Origin: JBDSTW01 sp039914705
GTDB taxonomy: Bacteria > Pseudomonadota > Gammaproteobacteria > SURF-13
Reading direction: 5' to 3'
Length of the DNA: 27,865 nucleotides
Assembly: GCA_039914705.1 (NCBI GenBank)
Contig: JBDSOT010000122.1
Coordinates: forward strand, 1-27,865
Shown: positions 8,440 to 16,123 of the stretch, piece by piece
Layout: each line of letters begins with the position of its first letter
How positions within the stretch are numbered: position 1 is the first letter of the stretch
Made by a program: the position numbers and the translations under genes
Notes under the pieces: model-generated
Seen by the model: the letters and a program-made list of their open reading frames with translations, nothing else
Told to the model about the DNA's origin: nothing
Database searches by the model: none

Positions 8440-9476
8440 CGGGCGACGGTAGGCTTCGGCACGGCGTCCTGGGCAAATTCGAAGGGATCTGCATAAAAAT
8501 TCTCCGCTGCGAGTCCGTGTGTTGTGAAGCTTACATGACCTTCTTGCACCATTGCCGGCGGACCGCTGGCATAGATTTCGTACTCGCTCAGATCAGAGTA
8601 ATCCTGCAACACCGCGTCTGGCGCATAACCCCGCCTGCCCTGCCAGGCATCTTCCGCCTGGGGTTGTGACAACACCGGGGTGTAATAAAAAGTTTCATAT
8701 TGCTCCGCCCAGCCGCGCGCCAGTTCATCCAGATAAAGATCGCGGCGCGCACGTGCGCCCCAATACAAATGCATAGGGCGGGGGATCTTTTCGGACAATG
8801 CGTGTTCGATAATGCCCTTGATCGGGCCAAACCCGGTGCCGCCGGCCATAAAAATAATCGGCCGCTCCGAGTCTTCGCGCAAATAGAAATTGCCCAACGG
8901 TCCCTGAATACGCAGAAGAGCCTTTTCCTTGAAATTGGCCATGTCGCCGGTAAAGCGGCCACCTTCAATCTGGCGGATATGCAACTCGATGAATTCATCA
9001 TCGTGCGGCGGATTGGCAATGGAAAAACTGCGGCGGCGACCGTCGCGCAATAAAATATCAAGATACTGTCCGGCGAAAAATTGCAGTCGTTCACTGGCGG
9101 GCAATTTCAGATAAACACGTACCACGTCGTGCGCCAATTGTTCGAGTTTCGCCACGCGGCACGGCAGTATCTTCACTACAATACCGCTGGCGCTGCTGAT
9201 TTCACGCACCTCTAGCGTAACATCGGTCAACGGTTTAGCCTGGCACAGCAGAGCAAAACCCGCCGCGCGCTCGGCATCGCTCAAGGCCCTGGTTTCACAG
9301 GCACCGTAATCAACCTGGCCGTCCAGCAACTTACCCTTGCAGGTGCCGCAGCTACCGTTGCGGCAGCCATAGGGAAATCCGTAACCTTCGCGCAGGGCGG
9401 CTTGCAGTATAGTTTCATGCGGCGCGACCTTGAACTCATGGCCGCTGGGTTTTGCGTGAACTTTGAAAGTCATCAA
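8436..9476 (-). CDS. 2Fe-2S ferredoxin/FAD/NAD(P) reductase (AscD-like, oxygenase-reductase family)
   Basis: Soluble electron-transfer protein that should pass electrons from NAD(P)H through FAD to a 2Fe-2S centre and then to an unknown partner. The N-terminal plant-type ferredoxin domain has the cluster ligands C38, C43, C46 and C78 (GCRNGSCGTCKG and LLCQAKP). The FAD domain follows with RRRSFSIANPP, then the NAD domain with FMAGGTGFGPIKGIIEH and a late YASGPPAMV. The family is often labelled CDP-6-deoxy-delta-3,4-glucoseen reductase, but no CDP-sugar genes are nearby, so that name is unsafe. The ATG at 9474-9476 (or the next codon) gives the normal N-terminus. It converges on hemY and diverges from the SDR gene. 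Confidence 0.85.
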   Translation of the reverse strand: MMTFKVHAKPSGHEFKVAPHETILQAALREGYGFPYGCRNGSCGTCKGKLLDGQVDYGACETRALSDAERAAGFALLCQAKPLTDVTLEVREISSASGIVVKILPCRVAKLEQLAHDVVRVYLKLPASERLQFFAGQYLDILLRDGRRRSFSIANPPHDDEFIELHIRQIEGGRFTGDMANFKEKALLRIQGPLGNFYLREDSERPIIFMAGGTGFGPIKGIIEHALSEKIPRPMHLYWGARARRDLYLDELARGWAEQYETFYYTPVLSQPQAEDAWQGRRGYAPDAVLQDYSDLSEYEIYASGPPAMVQEGHVSFTTHGLAAENFYADPFEFAQDAVPKPTVAR

Positions 9477-9523
9477 TAACCTTGTATGTTTACCAGAGCA
9501 GAGTTTGGGAATCGCTGAATAAC

Positions 9524-10411
9524 ATGGGCGGTAGTTTGGAAACGAATAACTCAGTGCTTATTATTGGTTGCGGTGATATCGGCCAACGCGTCGCGGCCCT
9601 TCATCGTCAGCAAGGTGACAGCGTAAGCGCCCTGGCACGCACGGTTGCCGGTGCCACACACTTGCAAGCTCAGGGTATTGCAGTGCTGGCGGGTGATCTT
9701 GACGACCCGCACACACTATCCGCATTACCCGTTAGCGATGCATTAGTATACTACTTTGCCCCACCTCCCGAGGCAGGCATGGTTGATCCGCGCATGGCAA
9801 ACTTCATCGCCGCGCTGAATCTTGAACATGCGCCGAACAGACTGGTCTATCTCAGCACCAGTGGAGTATACGGTGACTGTCAGGGTGCATGGGTTACCGA
9901 AGACACGCCGCCACGGCCGCAAACTGCTCGTGCAAAGGCACGCCTTGCAGCGGAACAGACATTAACGGATTGGTCAAAGCAACAGGGCGCAGACATCGTA
10001 ATATTACGCGTGGGCGGCATTTACGGCCCCGGCAGGCTACCGGTGGCGCGCATTAAGGAAGGGCTTCCGGTGGTGCGCAGCGAGGAATGCCCTTATACAA
10101 ACCGCATCCACGCCGATGACCTGGCGCGCGTTTGCCTAGTCGCAGCGGAATGCGGCAAGTCCGGCGCGATCTACAATGTGTGCGATGGAGAGCCAAGCAC
10201 CATGACGGATTATTTCAATGGCGTCGCCGACCGGCTCGGGCTGTCGCGACCACCGGCAATTTCACTGGCCGAGGCGCAACGGGTGTTAACTCCAGGCATG
10301 CTGTCTTATCTCAACGAATCGAGGCGCATGGACAATCGGCGCATGCGGGAGGAATTGGACGTGACACTGCTTTACCCAAATTTACAGGCCGGGCTGGCGG
10401 CTTCCATCTGA
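9524..10411 (+). CDS. Atypical SDR / NAD-dependent epimerase-like protein (YeeZ-type)
   Basis: NAD(P)-binding Rossmann protein of the extended/atypical SDR group. The glycine-rich nucleotide motif VLIIGCGDIGQRVA lies at the N-terminus, followed by LVYLSTSGVYGD and LRVGGIYGPGR. In the classical Y-x3-K position the sequence reads TARAK, so the catalytic Tyr is not evident, as in other YeeZ-like members; enzymatic activity is therefore uncertain. The frame is open from a TTG at 9482, but ATG 9524 places the Rossmann motif near the N-terminus and gives about 295 residues, so it is preferred. The stop overlaps the start of the next gene (ATGA-type), implying co-translation. Confidence 0.8.
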   Translation: MGGSLETNNSVLIIGCGDIGQRVAALHRQQGDSVSALARTVAGATHLQAQGIAVLAGDLDDPHTLSALPVSDALVYYFAPPPEAGMVDPRMANFIAALNLEHAPNRLVYLSTSGVYGDCQGAWVTEDTPPRPQTARAKARLAAEQTLTDWSKQQGADIVILRVGGIYGPGRLPVARIKEGLPVVRSEECPYTNRIHADDLARVCLVAAECGKSGAIYNVCDGEPSTMTDYFNGVADRLGLSRPPAISLAEAQRVLTPGMLSYLNESRRMDNRRMREELDVTLLYPNLQAGLAASI

Positions 10412-10725
10412 TGGCGAGGCTGCTGATTTTATTTGCCGCACTGCTGAGTATGAACACGCAAACCCCGGCCGCCGCGATTCCCTTCGAGGATTATATTTTC
10501 CTGGAGGATGGCATGTCAGAAGGTGAAATTTTATTGCGTGCCGGGCCGCCCGATTATGAAACCCTGATCAACAATTTTTACCTGTACCGGAAGATATGGT
10601 ATTACATCCCCGATGGTAGCTATTCCGGCGACCGTCTCACCAAGATTACCTTCGACGCCAGCGGCAATGCCATCAATATCGAACGCACTAATCCATTTAA
10701 ACGCAGAGGCCTGCGGGGCTATTAA
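10411..10725 (+). CDS. Small exported protein with a BamE/SmpA-like domain
   Basis: A 104-residue protein of unknown function. Residues 1-22 form a hydrophobic signal peptide (MARLLILFAALLSMN) with a plausible AxA cleavage in PAAAIP; there is no lipobox Cys, so it should be soluble in the periplasm rather than a lipoprotein. The mature part has LEDGMSEGEILLRAGPPDYE, which matches the general pattern of BamE/SmpA-like domains (GM-x-E-x2-LL-x2-GPPD), then a Tyr-rich strand region and GDRLTKITFDASG. The ATG at 10411 overlaps the SDR stop; the frame is open much further upstream but there it lies within the SDR gene. Confidence is good that it is a gene and moderate on the fold. Confidence 0.72.
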   Translation: MARLLILFAALLSMNTQTPAAAIPFEDYIFLEDGMSEGEILLRAGPPDYETLINNFYLYRKIWYYIPDGSYSGDRLTKITFDASGNAINIERTNPFKRRGLRGY

Positions 10726-10733
10726 CTTACTCC

Positions 10734-10766
10734 GGCAACAACCGCCGTACATTCTGGGTTGTTGCC
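10734..10766. terminator. Possible bidirectional terminator stem-loop
   Basis: GGCAACAACC (10734-10743) and GGTTGTTGCC (10757-10766) form a perfect 10-bp stem with a 13-base loop, located between the convergent BamE-like gene and rhodanese gene. No long T-run follows on either strand, so it could be a 3'-end structure rather than an efficient intrinsic terminator. Confidence 0.5.
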
Positions 10767-10787
10767 AGAGATCGTGTGGTTTAAATA

Positions 10788-11153
10788 TTAGCTGTTTACC
10801 GCTTCGTCGAGCGTGCTTTCGACGGGCAATCCCGCGTCCATCCAGTCCTGCTTACCTTCCGCGTATTCGCACACCTTCGTATAGCCAAGCTGCGCCAATC
10901 GATGGGCCGCGATGTCCGAGTTTTGGCACAGGGTGTTCGCGCAATAGACGACAACCTCGGTATTCTTATCGGGTAACAGCGTCGGCGCGAGTTCCGCGAC
11001 CTGATCGTGCGGTAAATTGATCGCGCCAGGCAGATGCACCTTGCGGTAGTACATCTCAGGCAGTGCCTCCACGAGCACGAATTTCTCCTTTCGCTCGATT
11101 TTATTCCTGAGTTCATCCCGGCTAATTTTAACGACACTGGTAGTCTGGTTCAT
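10788..11153 (-). CDS. Single-domain rhodanese-like protein
   Basis: A 121-residue cytoplasmic protein of the rhodanese family, which carries sulfane sulfur as a Cys persulfide. The fold markers are FVLVEALPEMYYRKVHLPGAINLPHD and the active-site strand VVVYCANTLCQNSDIAAHRL, in which C71 is the expected catalytic Cys and C76 a second nearby thiol. The ATG at 11151-11153 is preferred over one 14 codons upstream because GAGGGA precedes it and it removes a stretch not typical of the family. It is divergent from an HxlR-type regulator with a short, palindrome-containing spacer, suggesting that this regulator controls it. The true sulfur donor and acceptor are unknown. Confidence 0.88.
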   Translation of the reverse strand: MNQTTSVVKISRDELRNKIERKEKFVLVEALPEMYYRKVHLPGAINLPHDQVAELAPTLLPDKNTEVVVYCANTLCQNSDIAAHRLAQLGYTKVCEYAEGKQDWMDAGLPVESTLDEAVNS

Positions 11154-11211
11154 GGTTAATCCCTCATGGCCTGTTAATAACAACATCGCGGCCAATCTAT
11201 CTCCATTGGTT

Positions 11212-11239
11212 TACTTTGTAAAGTAGGTACTATAAAGTA
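11212..11239. promoter_or_regulatory. Two TACT-AGTA palindromes, candidate HxlR operator
   Basis: TACTTTGTAAAGTA (11212-11225) and TACTATAAAGTA (11228-11239) are adjacent imperfect palindromes sharing TACT and AGTA half-sites, centred 15 bases apart, in the spacer between the divergent rhodanese and HxlR genes. Palindromes of TACT/AGTA type are described for HxlR/DUF24 regulators such as YodB. That this HxlR protein binds here is an inference. Confidence 0.55.
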
Positions 11240-11264
11240 ACTAAGATACTATCTAGGAGATAAT

Positions 11265-11648
11265 ATGTCGCTACCGCAAAGCCCTATGGGTTGTCCGATG
11301 GATTCTCTGCTGCGCCTGCTTATGGGGCCTTGGACGTCCTACATTTTATGGGTACTGCGCAATAACGGGCCGACGCGTTTTGGGGAATTGAAGCGGCGTG
11401 TGCCGGGCGTGTCGTCGAAAATCCTGACCGAGCGCGTGCGCATACTAGAGCAGGCCGGTGTAGTCAACCGGCATTACGAGGCGACGATCCCGCCGCAAGT
11501 TACTTATAGTTTGACCCAACGCGGCCATGAACTTGAGGAAATTTTAGACGCAATTAATTCGGTAGCACGGCGCTGGAATATGGAGGATGGGCAGATTTAT
11601 CCGGATTGCCCGCGCGTGGGTCAGGCAAAAAGCAGTCGCGCAGGTTAA
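11265..11648 (+). CDS. HxlR/DUF24-family winged-helix regulator
   Basis: A 127-residue DNA-binding protein. The HxlR family core is clear: GCPMDSLLRLLMGPWTSYIL, then RFGELKRRVPGVSSKILTERVRILEQAGVV (recognition helix region) and a wing ending QVTYSLTQRGHEL. Cys10 sits in the N-terminal position where many members have a redox-sensing Cys; another Cys lies near the C-terminus (YPDCPR). The start ATG at 11265 has AGGAGA 6 bases upstream. Its divergent neighbour is a rhodanese, so an electrophile, oxidant or reactive-sulfur signal is plausible. It may also repress its own gene. Confidence 0.88.
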   Translation: MSLPQSPMGCPMDSLLRLLMGPWTSYILWVLRNNGPTRFGELKRRVPGVSSKILTERVRILEQAGVVNRHYEATIPPQVTYSLTQRGHELEEILDAINSVARRWNMEDGQIYPDCPRVGQAKSSRAG

Positions 11649-11667
11649 TCGATATATCCATCGCCCT

Positions 11668-11689
11668 AAGCCCTGAGTTTATCGAAGAG
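11668..11689. repeat. Degenerate CCCTGAG-x-TTATCGAAG interspersed repeat
   Basis: The segment AGCCCTGAGTTTATCGAAGA resembles the widespread bacterial intergenic motif often seen as GCCCTGAGCTTGTCGAAGGG. It lies between the HxlR gene and the end of the convergent parA-like gene. A related core occurs at the 3' end of aroE (20120-20138). Recognised by eye only. Confidence 0.4.
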
Positions 11690-11726
11690 TTAGTGAGGAC
11701 TTACTCAACACTTCCCAGCGAACTGT

Positions 11727-12365
11727 TTACGCCGGCATACTCCGCTTACTGTTCAGCCAGCGTATCAGCGGTTCCCACTGTTCCACGTCGTGCTCTGCCA
11801 TATAGGGTGGCAATTCAAAGATGCCGAGGCCGCGCTCCGCCGCCTTTACGTAATTCTGGCTGTCGCGCAGGATGGCAATGAAGGGTATGCCTACGCCACT
11901 CAGAAATTCATTGAGCGATTGAAACGCGAGCGTGGATTCGCGCACGCGATTGGCGACGACGGCAACTTTGGTTTCACCGCGCGAGATCTTGCCGACGGAC
12001 AGCAAATCATCGATGAAACCGGCAGCGGCGCGTATATCAATGGGTGAGGGCAACACGGGAATAATGATGGTCTGAGCGCGCTTGACGAATTCTTTTAGTT
12101 CCTTGCCATGGATGCGCGCGGGGGCGTCGATAATCAAGCGTTCGATATCTTTTGGCACACGCAGATCATCTTCCCAAGCCCGTATGCCCTGAATCTCAGG
12201 GCGTTCAGGTGAGCGCTCCGCCAGCCAACTCATACTGGAACCCTGCGGGTCGAAGTCCGCCAGCACGGTTGGCAAACCCTTGGCGGCATAATAACTTGCC
12301 AGACTGGTTGCCAGCGTGCTCTTGCCGCAACCCCCCTTTGCATTCAAAACCATAATAGAGCGCAT
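11727..12365 (-). CDS. Orphan ParA/MinD-type ATPase
   Basis: A 212-residue deviant Walker ATPase. The P-loop KGGCGKST (residues 10-17) has the signature first Lys of the ParA/MinD class; the A' motif is LADFDPQGS (D39), followed by LIIDAPA and IIIPVLPSPIDIRAA. There is no N-terminal HTH, so this is a small ParA like those that position plasmids, carboxysomes or chemoreceptor arrays. No parB, parS-like array or obvious cargo gene lies beside it, so its cargo is unknown. The start is well set by a strong AAGGAGG Shine-Dalgarno sequence (plus-strand 12370-12376). Monocistronic by appearance. Confidence 0.9.
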   Translation of the reverse strand: MRSIMVLNAKGGCGKSTLATSLASYYAAKGLPTVLADFDPQGSSMSWLAERSPERPEIQGIRAWEDDLRVPKDIERLIIDAPARIHGKELKEFVKRAQTIIIPVLPSPIDIRAAAGFIDDLLSVGKISRGETKVAVVANRVRESTLAFQSLNEFLSGVGIPFIAILRDSQNYVKAAERGLGIFELPPYMAEHDVEQWEPLIRWLNSKRSMPA

Positions 12366-12403
12366 GAACCCTCCTTAAGATGATTAGCTGTTGTTATAAA
12401 GCT

Positions 12404-12412
12404 TTTATAGCA
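12404..12412 (-). promoter_or_regulatory. Possible extended -10 promoter for the parA-like gene
   Basis: On the minus strand TGCTATAAA fits an extended -10 element (TGnTATAAT), about 40 bases upstream of the start codon. No convincing -35 box accompanies it, so the call is tentative. Confidence 0.3.
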
Positions 12413-12478
12413 CAGTCACTTGCCCAATTAAATGCCTGCCTAGGGATTTTGGGTAATGCACAGCTCAGGCGCAGCCGG

Positions 12479-13972
12479 TCAGACCTTGGGGATTATTGCT
12501 AGTTTCTCCCATATTTCATCGACCCGGCGTTTGATCTCATCGCTCATGGCGATGGGCTGACCCCAGGCCCGCGCAGTCTCTCCCGGCCATTTGTTGGTGG
12601 CGTCCATGCCGATCTTTGACCCCAGGCCCGCGACCGGTGAGGCAAAATCCAGGTAGTCGATAGGGGTATTTTCGATAATCGTGCAGTCGCGCGCCGGGTC
12701 CATGCGCGTGGTCATGGCCCAGATCACGTCTTTCCAGTCGCGGATGTTGATGTCATCGTCGGTCACGATCACGAACTTGGTATACATAAACTGGCGCAGG
12801 AACGACCACACGCCGAACATCACGCGCTTGGCGTGGCCAGGGTATTGCTTCTTCATGCTGACCACGGCGAGCCGGTAGGAGCAGCCCTCGGGTGGCAGGT
12901 AAAAATCCGTGATCTCCGGGAATTGGCGTTGCAATAACGGCACGAATACCTCATTGAGGGCGACCCCGAGCACGGCAGGTTCGTCGGGCGGGCGGCCCGT
13001 GTAGGTGCTGTGATAGATGGGCTTATCGCGATGCGTGATGCGCTCGATGGTGAATACCGGAAAGGTCTCGGCCTCGTTGTAATAGCCGGTGTGGTCACCG
13101 AACGGGCCTTCCAGCGCCATTTCCCCCGCCTCGATATAACCCTCCAGCACAAACTCGGCGCTTGCGGGAACTTGCAGATCATTAGTCTGGCATTTCACCA
13201 ATTCGGTCTTGGCACCGCGTAATAAGCCGGCAAAGGCGTATTCGGACAAGCTATCCGGCACTGGCGTGACCGCGCCCAGGATGGTCGCGGGGTCGGCACC
13301 AAGCACGACCGACACCGGAAAACGCTGGCCCGGATAGGCAATCTGCCAATCGCGAAAGTCCAGCGCACCGCCGCGCTGCGCCAGCCAGCGCATGATGACC
13401 TTATTACGCGCGATCACCTGCTGCCGATAGATACCCAAGTTCTGCCGGTCTTTGTGCGGCCCTTTAGTGACCACCAAGGCCCAGGTGATGAGCGGCGCGA
13501 CGTCATCCGGCCAGCAGGTCTGAATCGGCAATTTGGCCAGATCGACATCGGCGGCCTCGATGACATTTTCCTGACAAGCAGCCTTGTTTACTAATTTAGG
13601 TGCCATGTTCAGCACCTGCCTTAACGCAGGCAGTTTATCCCACAGGTCTCTGATCCCCTTCGGCGGGTCGGGTTCTTTCAGGAAGGCGAGCATTTTACCG
13701 ACCTCGCGTAGCGCTTCAGTCGACTCCTGCCCCATACCCAGGGCCACGCGTCGCGGGGTGCCAAACAGATTCGCGAGTACGGGTATCGGGCTGCCGCCTA
13801 GCTTATAATTGCCCCCCACGCGCTCAAACAGCAGTGCCGGGCCTTCTGCGCGCAAGGTACGCTGGCAGATTTCAGTTATTTCCAGACGGGGGTTGACCTC
13901 CAGCGTTACCCGCTTAAGTTCGCCGACCTTTTCAAGTTGGGCGATGAAATCACGTAGGTCTATATATTGCAT
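12479..13972 (-). CDS. ubiD: UbiD-family prenylated-FMN-dependent decarboxylase
   Basis: Decarboxylates 3-polyprenyl-4-hydroxybenzoate in ubiquinone synthesis using the prenylated FMN made by UbiX. At 497 residues it has the full UbiD length. Recognisable stretches are the N-terminal MQYIDLRDFIAQLEKVGELKRV, NLGIYRQQVIARNKVIMRWL, GADPATILGAVTPVP, EGPFGDHTGYYN (containing conserved active-site acids), ITHRDKPIYHSTYTGRPPDE and the C-terminal KIGMDATNKW. The ATG at 13970-13972 gives the standard start. UbiX is not in the window. Homologues acting on other aromatic acids exist, but this sequence reads as the standard ubiquinone-pathway type. Confidence 0.93.
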   Translation of the reverse strand: MQYIDLRDFIAQLEKVGELKRVTLEVNPRLEITEICQRTLRAEGPALLFERVGGNYKLGGSPIPVLANLFGTPRRVALGMGQESTEALREVGKMLAFLKEPDPPKGIRDLWDKLPALRQVLNMAPKLVNKAACQENVIEAADVDLAKLPIQTCWPDDVAPLITWALVVTKGPHKDRQNLGIYRQQVIARNKVIMRWLAQRGGALDFRDWQIAYPGQRFPVSVVLGADPATILGAVTPVPDSLSEYAFAGLLRGAKTELVKCQTNDLQVPASAEFVLEGYIEAGEMALEGPFGDHTGYYNEAETFPVFTIERITHRDKPIYHSTYTGRPPDEPAVLGVALNEVFVPLLQRQFPEITDFYLPPEGCSYRLAVVSMKKQYPGHAKRVMFGVWSFLRQFMYTKFVIVTDDDINIRDWKDVIWAMTTRMDPARDCTIIENTPIDYLDFASPVAGLGSKIGMDATNKWPGETARAWGQPIAMSDEIKRRVDEIWEKLAIIPKV

Positions 13973-14126
13973 AGGATTAATTTCTGAAAATTACACAATA
14001 CTCGATCATGGTCCGAAAGTAATCGCAATTATTGATCCGGGGCGTTATGGTTGAACAGATAATCTTCATGATGAGCAACATAACACTGAAATATTAATGA
14101 TACAAAATCACATCCAGGAGTAGTGT

Positions 14127-15470
14127 GTGGCGGTAACCCGGAAAATGCTTTATCTAAAATCAAAGGGCGCACCCGATCTCTGCGGCCCCGAGCTTCTGGC
14201 CGCCGACTGGGATGTGCACAACGCACCCAATGTTCGTGATGCATTGCTTAAAATCCGTGAGCACGATTTTCGTGTCGGACTTGCATTTTTTAACTCATTC
14301 GACGATCACACTCATCACGAAATAGAAGAATTTTTTCACGGCAGCGGCCATATTGAATGGATAGCATTGGTGTCGCCCGAATGCCTGCAAACACCCGGCT
14401 TCGGCAAACATGTCCTGAGAATGTGCCATGATTACCATACGCTGCCGCTCGATATTACACGCCTGTTAAGCACTCTGGGTCATGCTTACGGCATGGCCCA
14501 GGTGAAAAGCCTGATTACCGCGCACGATGGGAAATTGGGCGAGTATGAGATGGTAGGTGCCAGCTCGATAATGCAGAAGCTGTTCAGTAATATCCGTAAA
14601 ATCGGCAGCGTGGATGCGCCGGTTCTGATCGCCGGCGAAAGCGGCACCGGCAAAGAACTCGCCGCCCTTGCCATACACGAACGCTCCACGCGTTCGGACG
14701 GCCCCTTTATTGCCGTAAACTGCGGCGCACTGCCCACAAACCTGATTCAATCGGAATTGTTTGGCCATGAAAAAGGTGCCTTCACCGGTGCTCATCAGCG
14801 CAAGATAGGACGCATTGAATCTGCCGCAGGCGGCACGCTATTTCTGGATGAAGTCGGTGATCTCGCGCTCGAGTTGCAGGTCAACCTGTTGCGATTTTTG
14901 CAGGAAAAAACCATAGAGCGTGTCGGCGGCATCGAAAAAATACAGGTGGACGCGCGCGTTATCGCGGCCACTCATATCAATCTGGAAAATGCCGTGAGAG
15001 AAGGCCGTTTTCGCGAAGATTTATTCTATCGCCTGAACGTCCTGCACATTGAAGTGCCGGCGTTGCGCGACCGCGAAGAGGATATTGAATTGCTCGCACG
15101 CTTTTTTTTCGATAAGTTTGCCAAGGAAAAGAATCACAACGTCAAGGGTTTCCGGCGCGATGCCCTGCAAACCATTAATGATTACGACTGGCCGGGAAAT
15201 GTGCGGGAAATGATTAACCGCATTCGCCGCGCCATGGTGATGTGCGAAAATCGCCTGATAACCTCTGCCGACCTCGGCCTGGACAGACGCACCTCTCAAC
15301 GCCAGCTCGTCAGCCTGGAAGAGGCTCGCGGTAAGGCTGAAAAAGAATCTATTCAATTCAGCCTGCGTGCGAATCGTAACAATATATCCAAGGCGGCTAA
15401 CCAGCTTGGCGTATCACGTGTAACGCTGTATCGGTTAATGGAAAAATACCAGATCAGCGCACAACGCTGA
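14127..15470 (+). CDS. VpsR-like sigma-54-dependent transcriptional activator
   Basis: A 447-residue enhancer-binding protein. Residues 1-130 form a receiver-like domain without an obvious phospho-acceptor Asp, as in the Vibrio biofilm regulator VpsR. The AAA+ domain (about 140-375) has Walker A GESGTGKE, the GAFTGA loop that contacts sigma-54, and Walker B GTLFLDEVGD. The C-terminal Fis-type HTH is NISKAANQLGVSRVTLYRLM. The GTG start at 14127 is supported by AGGAG at 14116-14120. The gene just downstream has a sigma-54 promoter and is the most obvious target. VpsR itself responds to c-di-GMP; whether this protein does is not visible here. Confidence 0.88.
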   Translation: MAVTRKMLYLKSKGAPDLCGPELLAADWDVHNAPNVRDALLKIREHDFRVGLAFFNSFDDHTHHEIEEFFHGSGHIEWIALVSPECLQTPGFGKHVLRMCHDYHTLPLDITRLLSTLGHAYGMAQVKSLITAHDGKLGEYEMVGASSIMQKLFSNIRKIGSVDAPVLIAGESGTGKELAALAIHERSTRSDGPFIAVNCGALPTNLIQSELFGHEKGAFTGAHQRKIGRIESAAGGTLFLDEVGDLALELQVNLLRFLQEKTIERVGGIEKIQVDARVIAATHINLENAVREGRFREDLFYRLNVLHIEVPALRDREEDIELLARFFFDKFAKEKNHNVKGFRRDALQTINDYDWPGNVREMINRIRRAMVMCENRLITSADLGLDRRTSQRQLVSLEEARGKAEKESIQFSLRANRNNISKAANQLGVSRVTLYRLMEKYQISAQR

Positions 15471-15529
15471 ACAGGGATCACACCAACCTGACTTTGTGCG
15501 TTCGACTGTGCTGATCTCGTTACACATAT

Positions 15530-15588
15530 ACAACATTCGAAAATTGTCTGGTGAAATGGGCTTATGCTAATATATCGGAAAATGTTGT
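15530..15588. promoter_or_regulatory. Inverted ACAACATT/AATGTTGT pair, possible enhancer site
   Basis: ACAACATT (15530-15537) and its exact reverse complement AATGTTGT (15581-15588) lie 80-150 bases upstream of a sigma-54 promoter, where bacterial enhancer-binding proteins usually bind. The region is AT-rich. That these are activator sites is an inference from placement. Confidence 0.35.
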
Positions 15589-15665
15589 TAGCTTTACGAT
15601 ACAGTTGCGTTATTTGAGAATCAGGAAATGCATAATATAATTATAATAAACAACGTTTTATTTAG

Positions 15666-15683
15666 TTGGCATATGGTTTGCTT
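15666..15683 (+). promoter_or_regulatory. Sigma-54 (-24/-12) promoter of the small membrane protein gene
   Basis: TTGGCATATGGTTTGCTT has the -24 GG at 15668-15669 and the -12 GC at 15680-15681, with the required 10-base gap and good TTGGCA and TTTGC blocks. The predicted start of transcription is near 15693, leaving a leader of only about 15 bases that still contains the Shine-Dalgarno AAGGGGA before ATG 15708. Confidence 0.65.
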
Positions 15684-15707
15684 AATGGTTAGCAAGGGGA
15701 ATAAAAA

Positions 15708-16034
15708 ATGAGTACCAATTTAAATCAAGAATATTTAGCACACGATCATATACGCCGCAGGATGCGGTGGTTCTTTCTGCTCGTTGTAGTTTTAGGCGCA
15801 TCACTGTTCTTCGCCTACTCAGCAAAGGACGACGCTACTTTAAAGGAATTTATGCGCCCACCGTTTAATGCCCCCGTCACGGATGAATTGCCTCCCTCAA
15901 ATGCTACCGATGAGAAGCGCGGCCTGGAGCAGCAATTACATATAGCCATACTCTTATGGGATGAAAAACAAATCAAGGTCACCAAGGGTAATGATTCGGA
16001 TAATCACCACCTTGAACCGGACAACCAAAGTTAA
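15708..16034 (+). CDS. Small bitopic membrane protein of unknown function
   Basis: A 108-residue protein that I do not recognise. Residues 1-20 are polar with a basic patch (RRRMR), residues 21-38 form one membrane helix (WFFLLVVVLGASLFFAYS), and the remaining 70 residues are hydrophilic, Pro/Asp/Asn-rich and probably periplasmic by the positive-inside rule. There is no lipobox, and the helix lacks a clear cleavage site, so it is likely anchored. A convincing Shine-Dalgarno (AAGGGGA) and a sigma-54 promoter 25 bases upstream argue that it is real. It sits directly after a VpsR-like sigma-54 activator gene, suggesting a dedicated target. Base composition is more AT-rich than the neighbours. 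Confidence 0.7.
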   Translation: MSTNLNQEYLAHDHIRRRMRWFFLLVVVLGASLFFAYSAKDDATLKEFMRPPFNAPVTDELPPSNATDEKRGLEQQLHIAILLWDEKQIKVTKGNDSDNHHLEPDNQS

Positions 16035-16055
16035 TCTGCATAACTGATAGATTAA
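16031..16055. repeat. Inverted repeat at the 3' end of the small membrane protein gene
   Basis: TTAATCT (16031-16037) and AGATTAA (16049-16055) are perfect 7-bp arms with an 11-base loop, overlapping the stop codon region. It is AT-rich and lacks a following T-run, so termination is possible but not shown. Confidence 0.3.
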
Positions 16056-16123
16056 GTCTGGCCGGCCGGTGAAGAAGCTAGACTTCCATTACTATACTAT
16101 CCAAAAGTTCTTCGCCTTAAATA

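Noticed and set aside
8436..9476. CDP-6-deoxy-glucoseen reductase acting in deoxysugar synthesis
   Set aside because: The domain layout fits the family name, but no deoxysugar genes are nearby; only a generic reductase role is supported.
10132..10410. Longer start for the BamE-like protein inside the SDR gene
   Set aside because: The extension is a shadow of the SDR coding frame and would hide the clear signal peptide that begins at ATG 10411.
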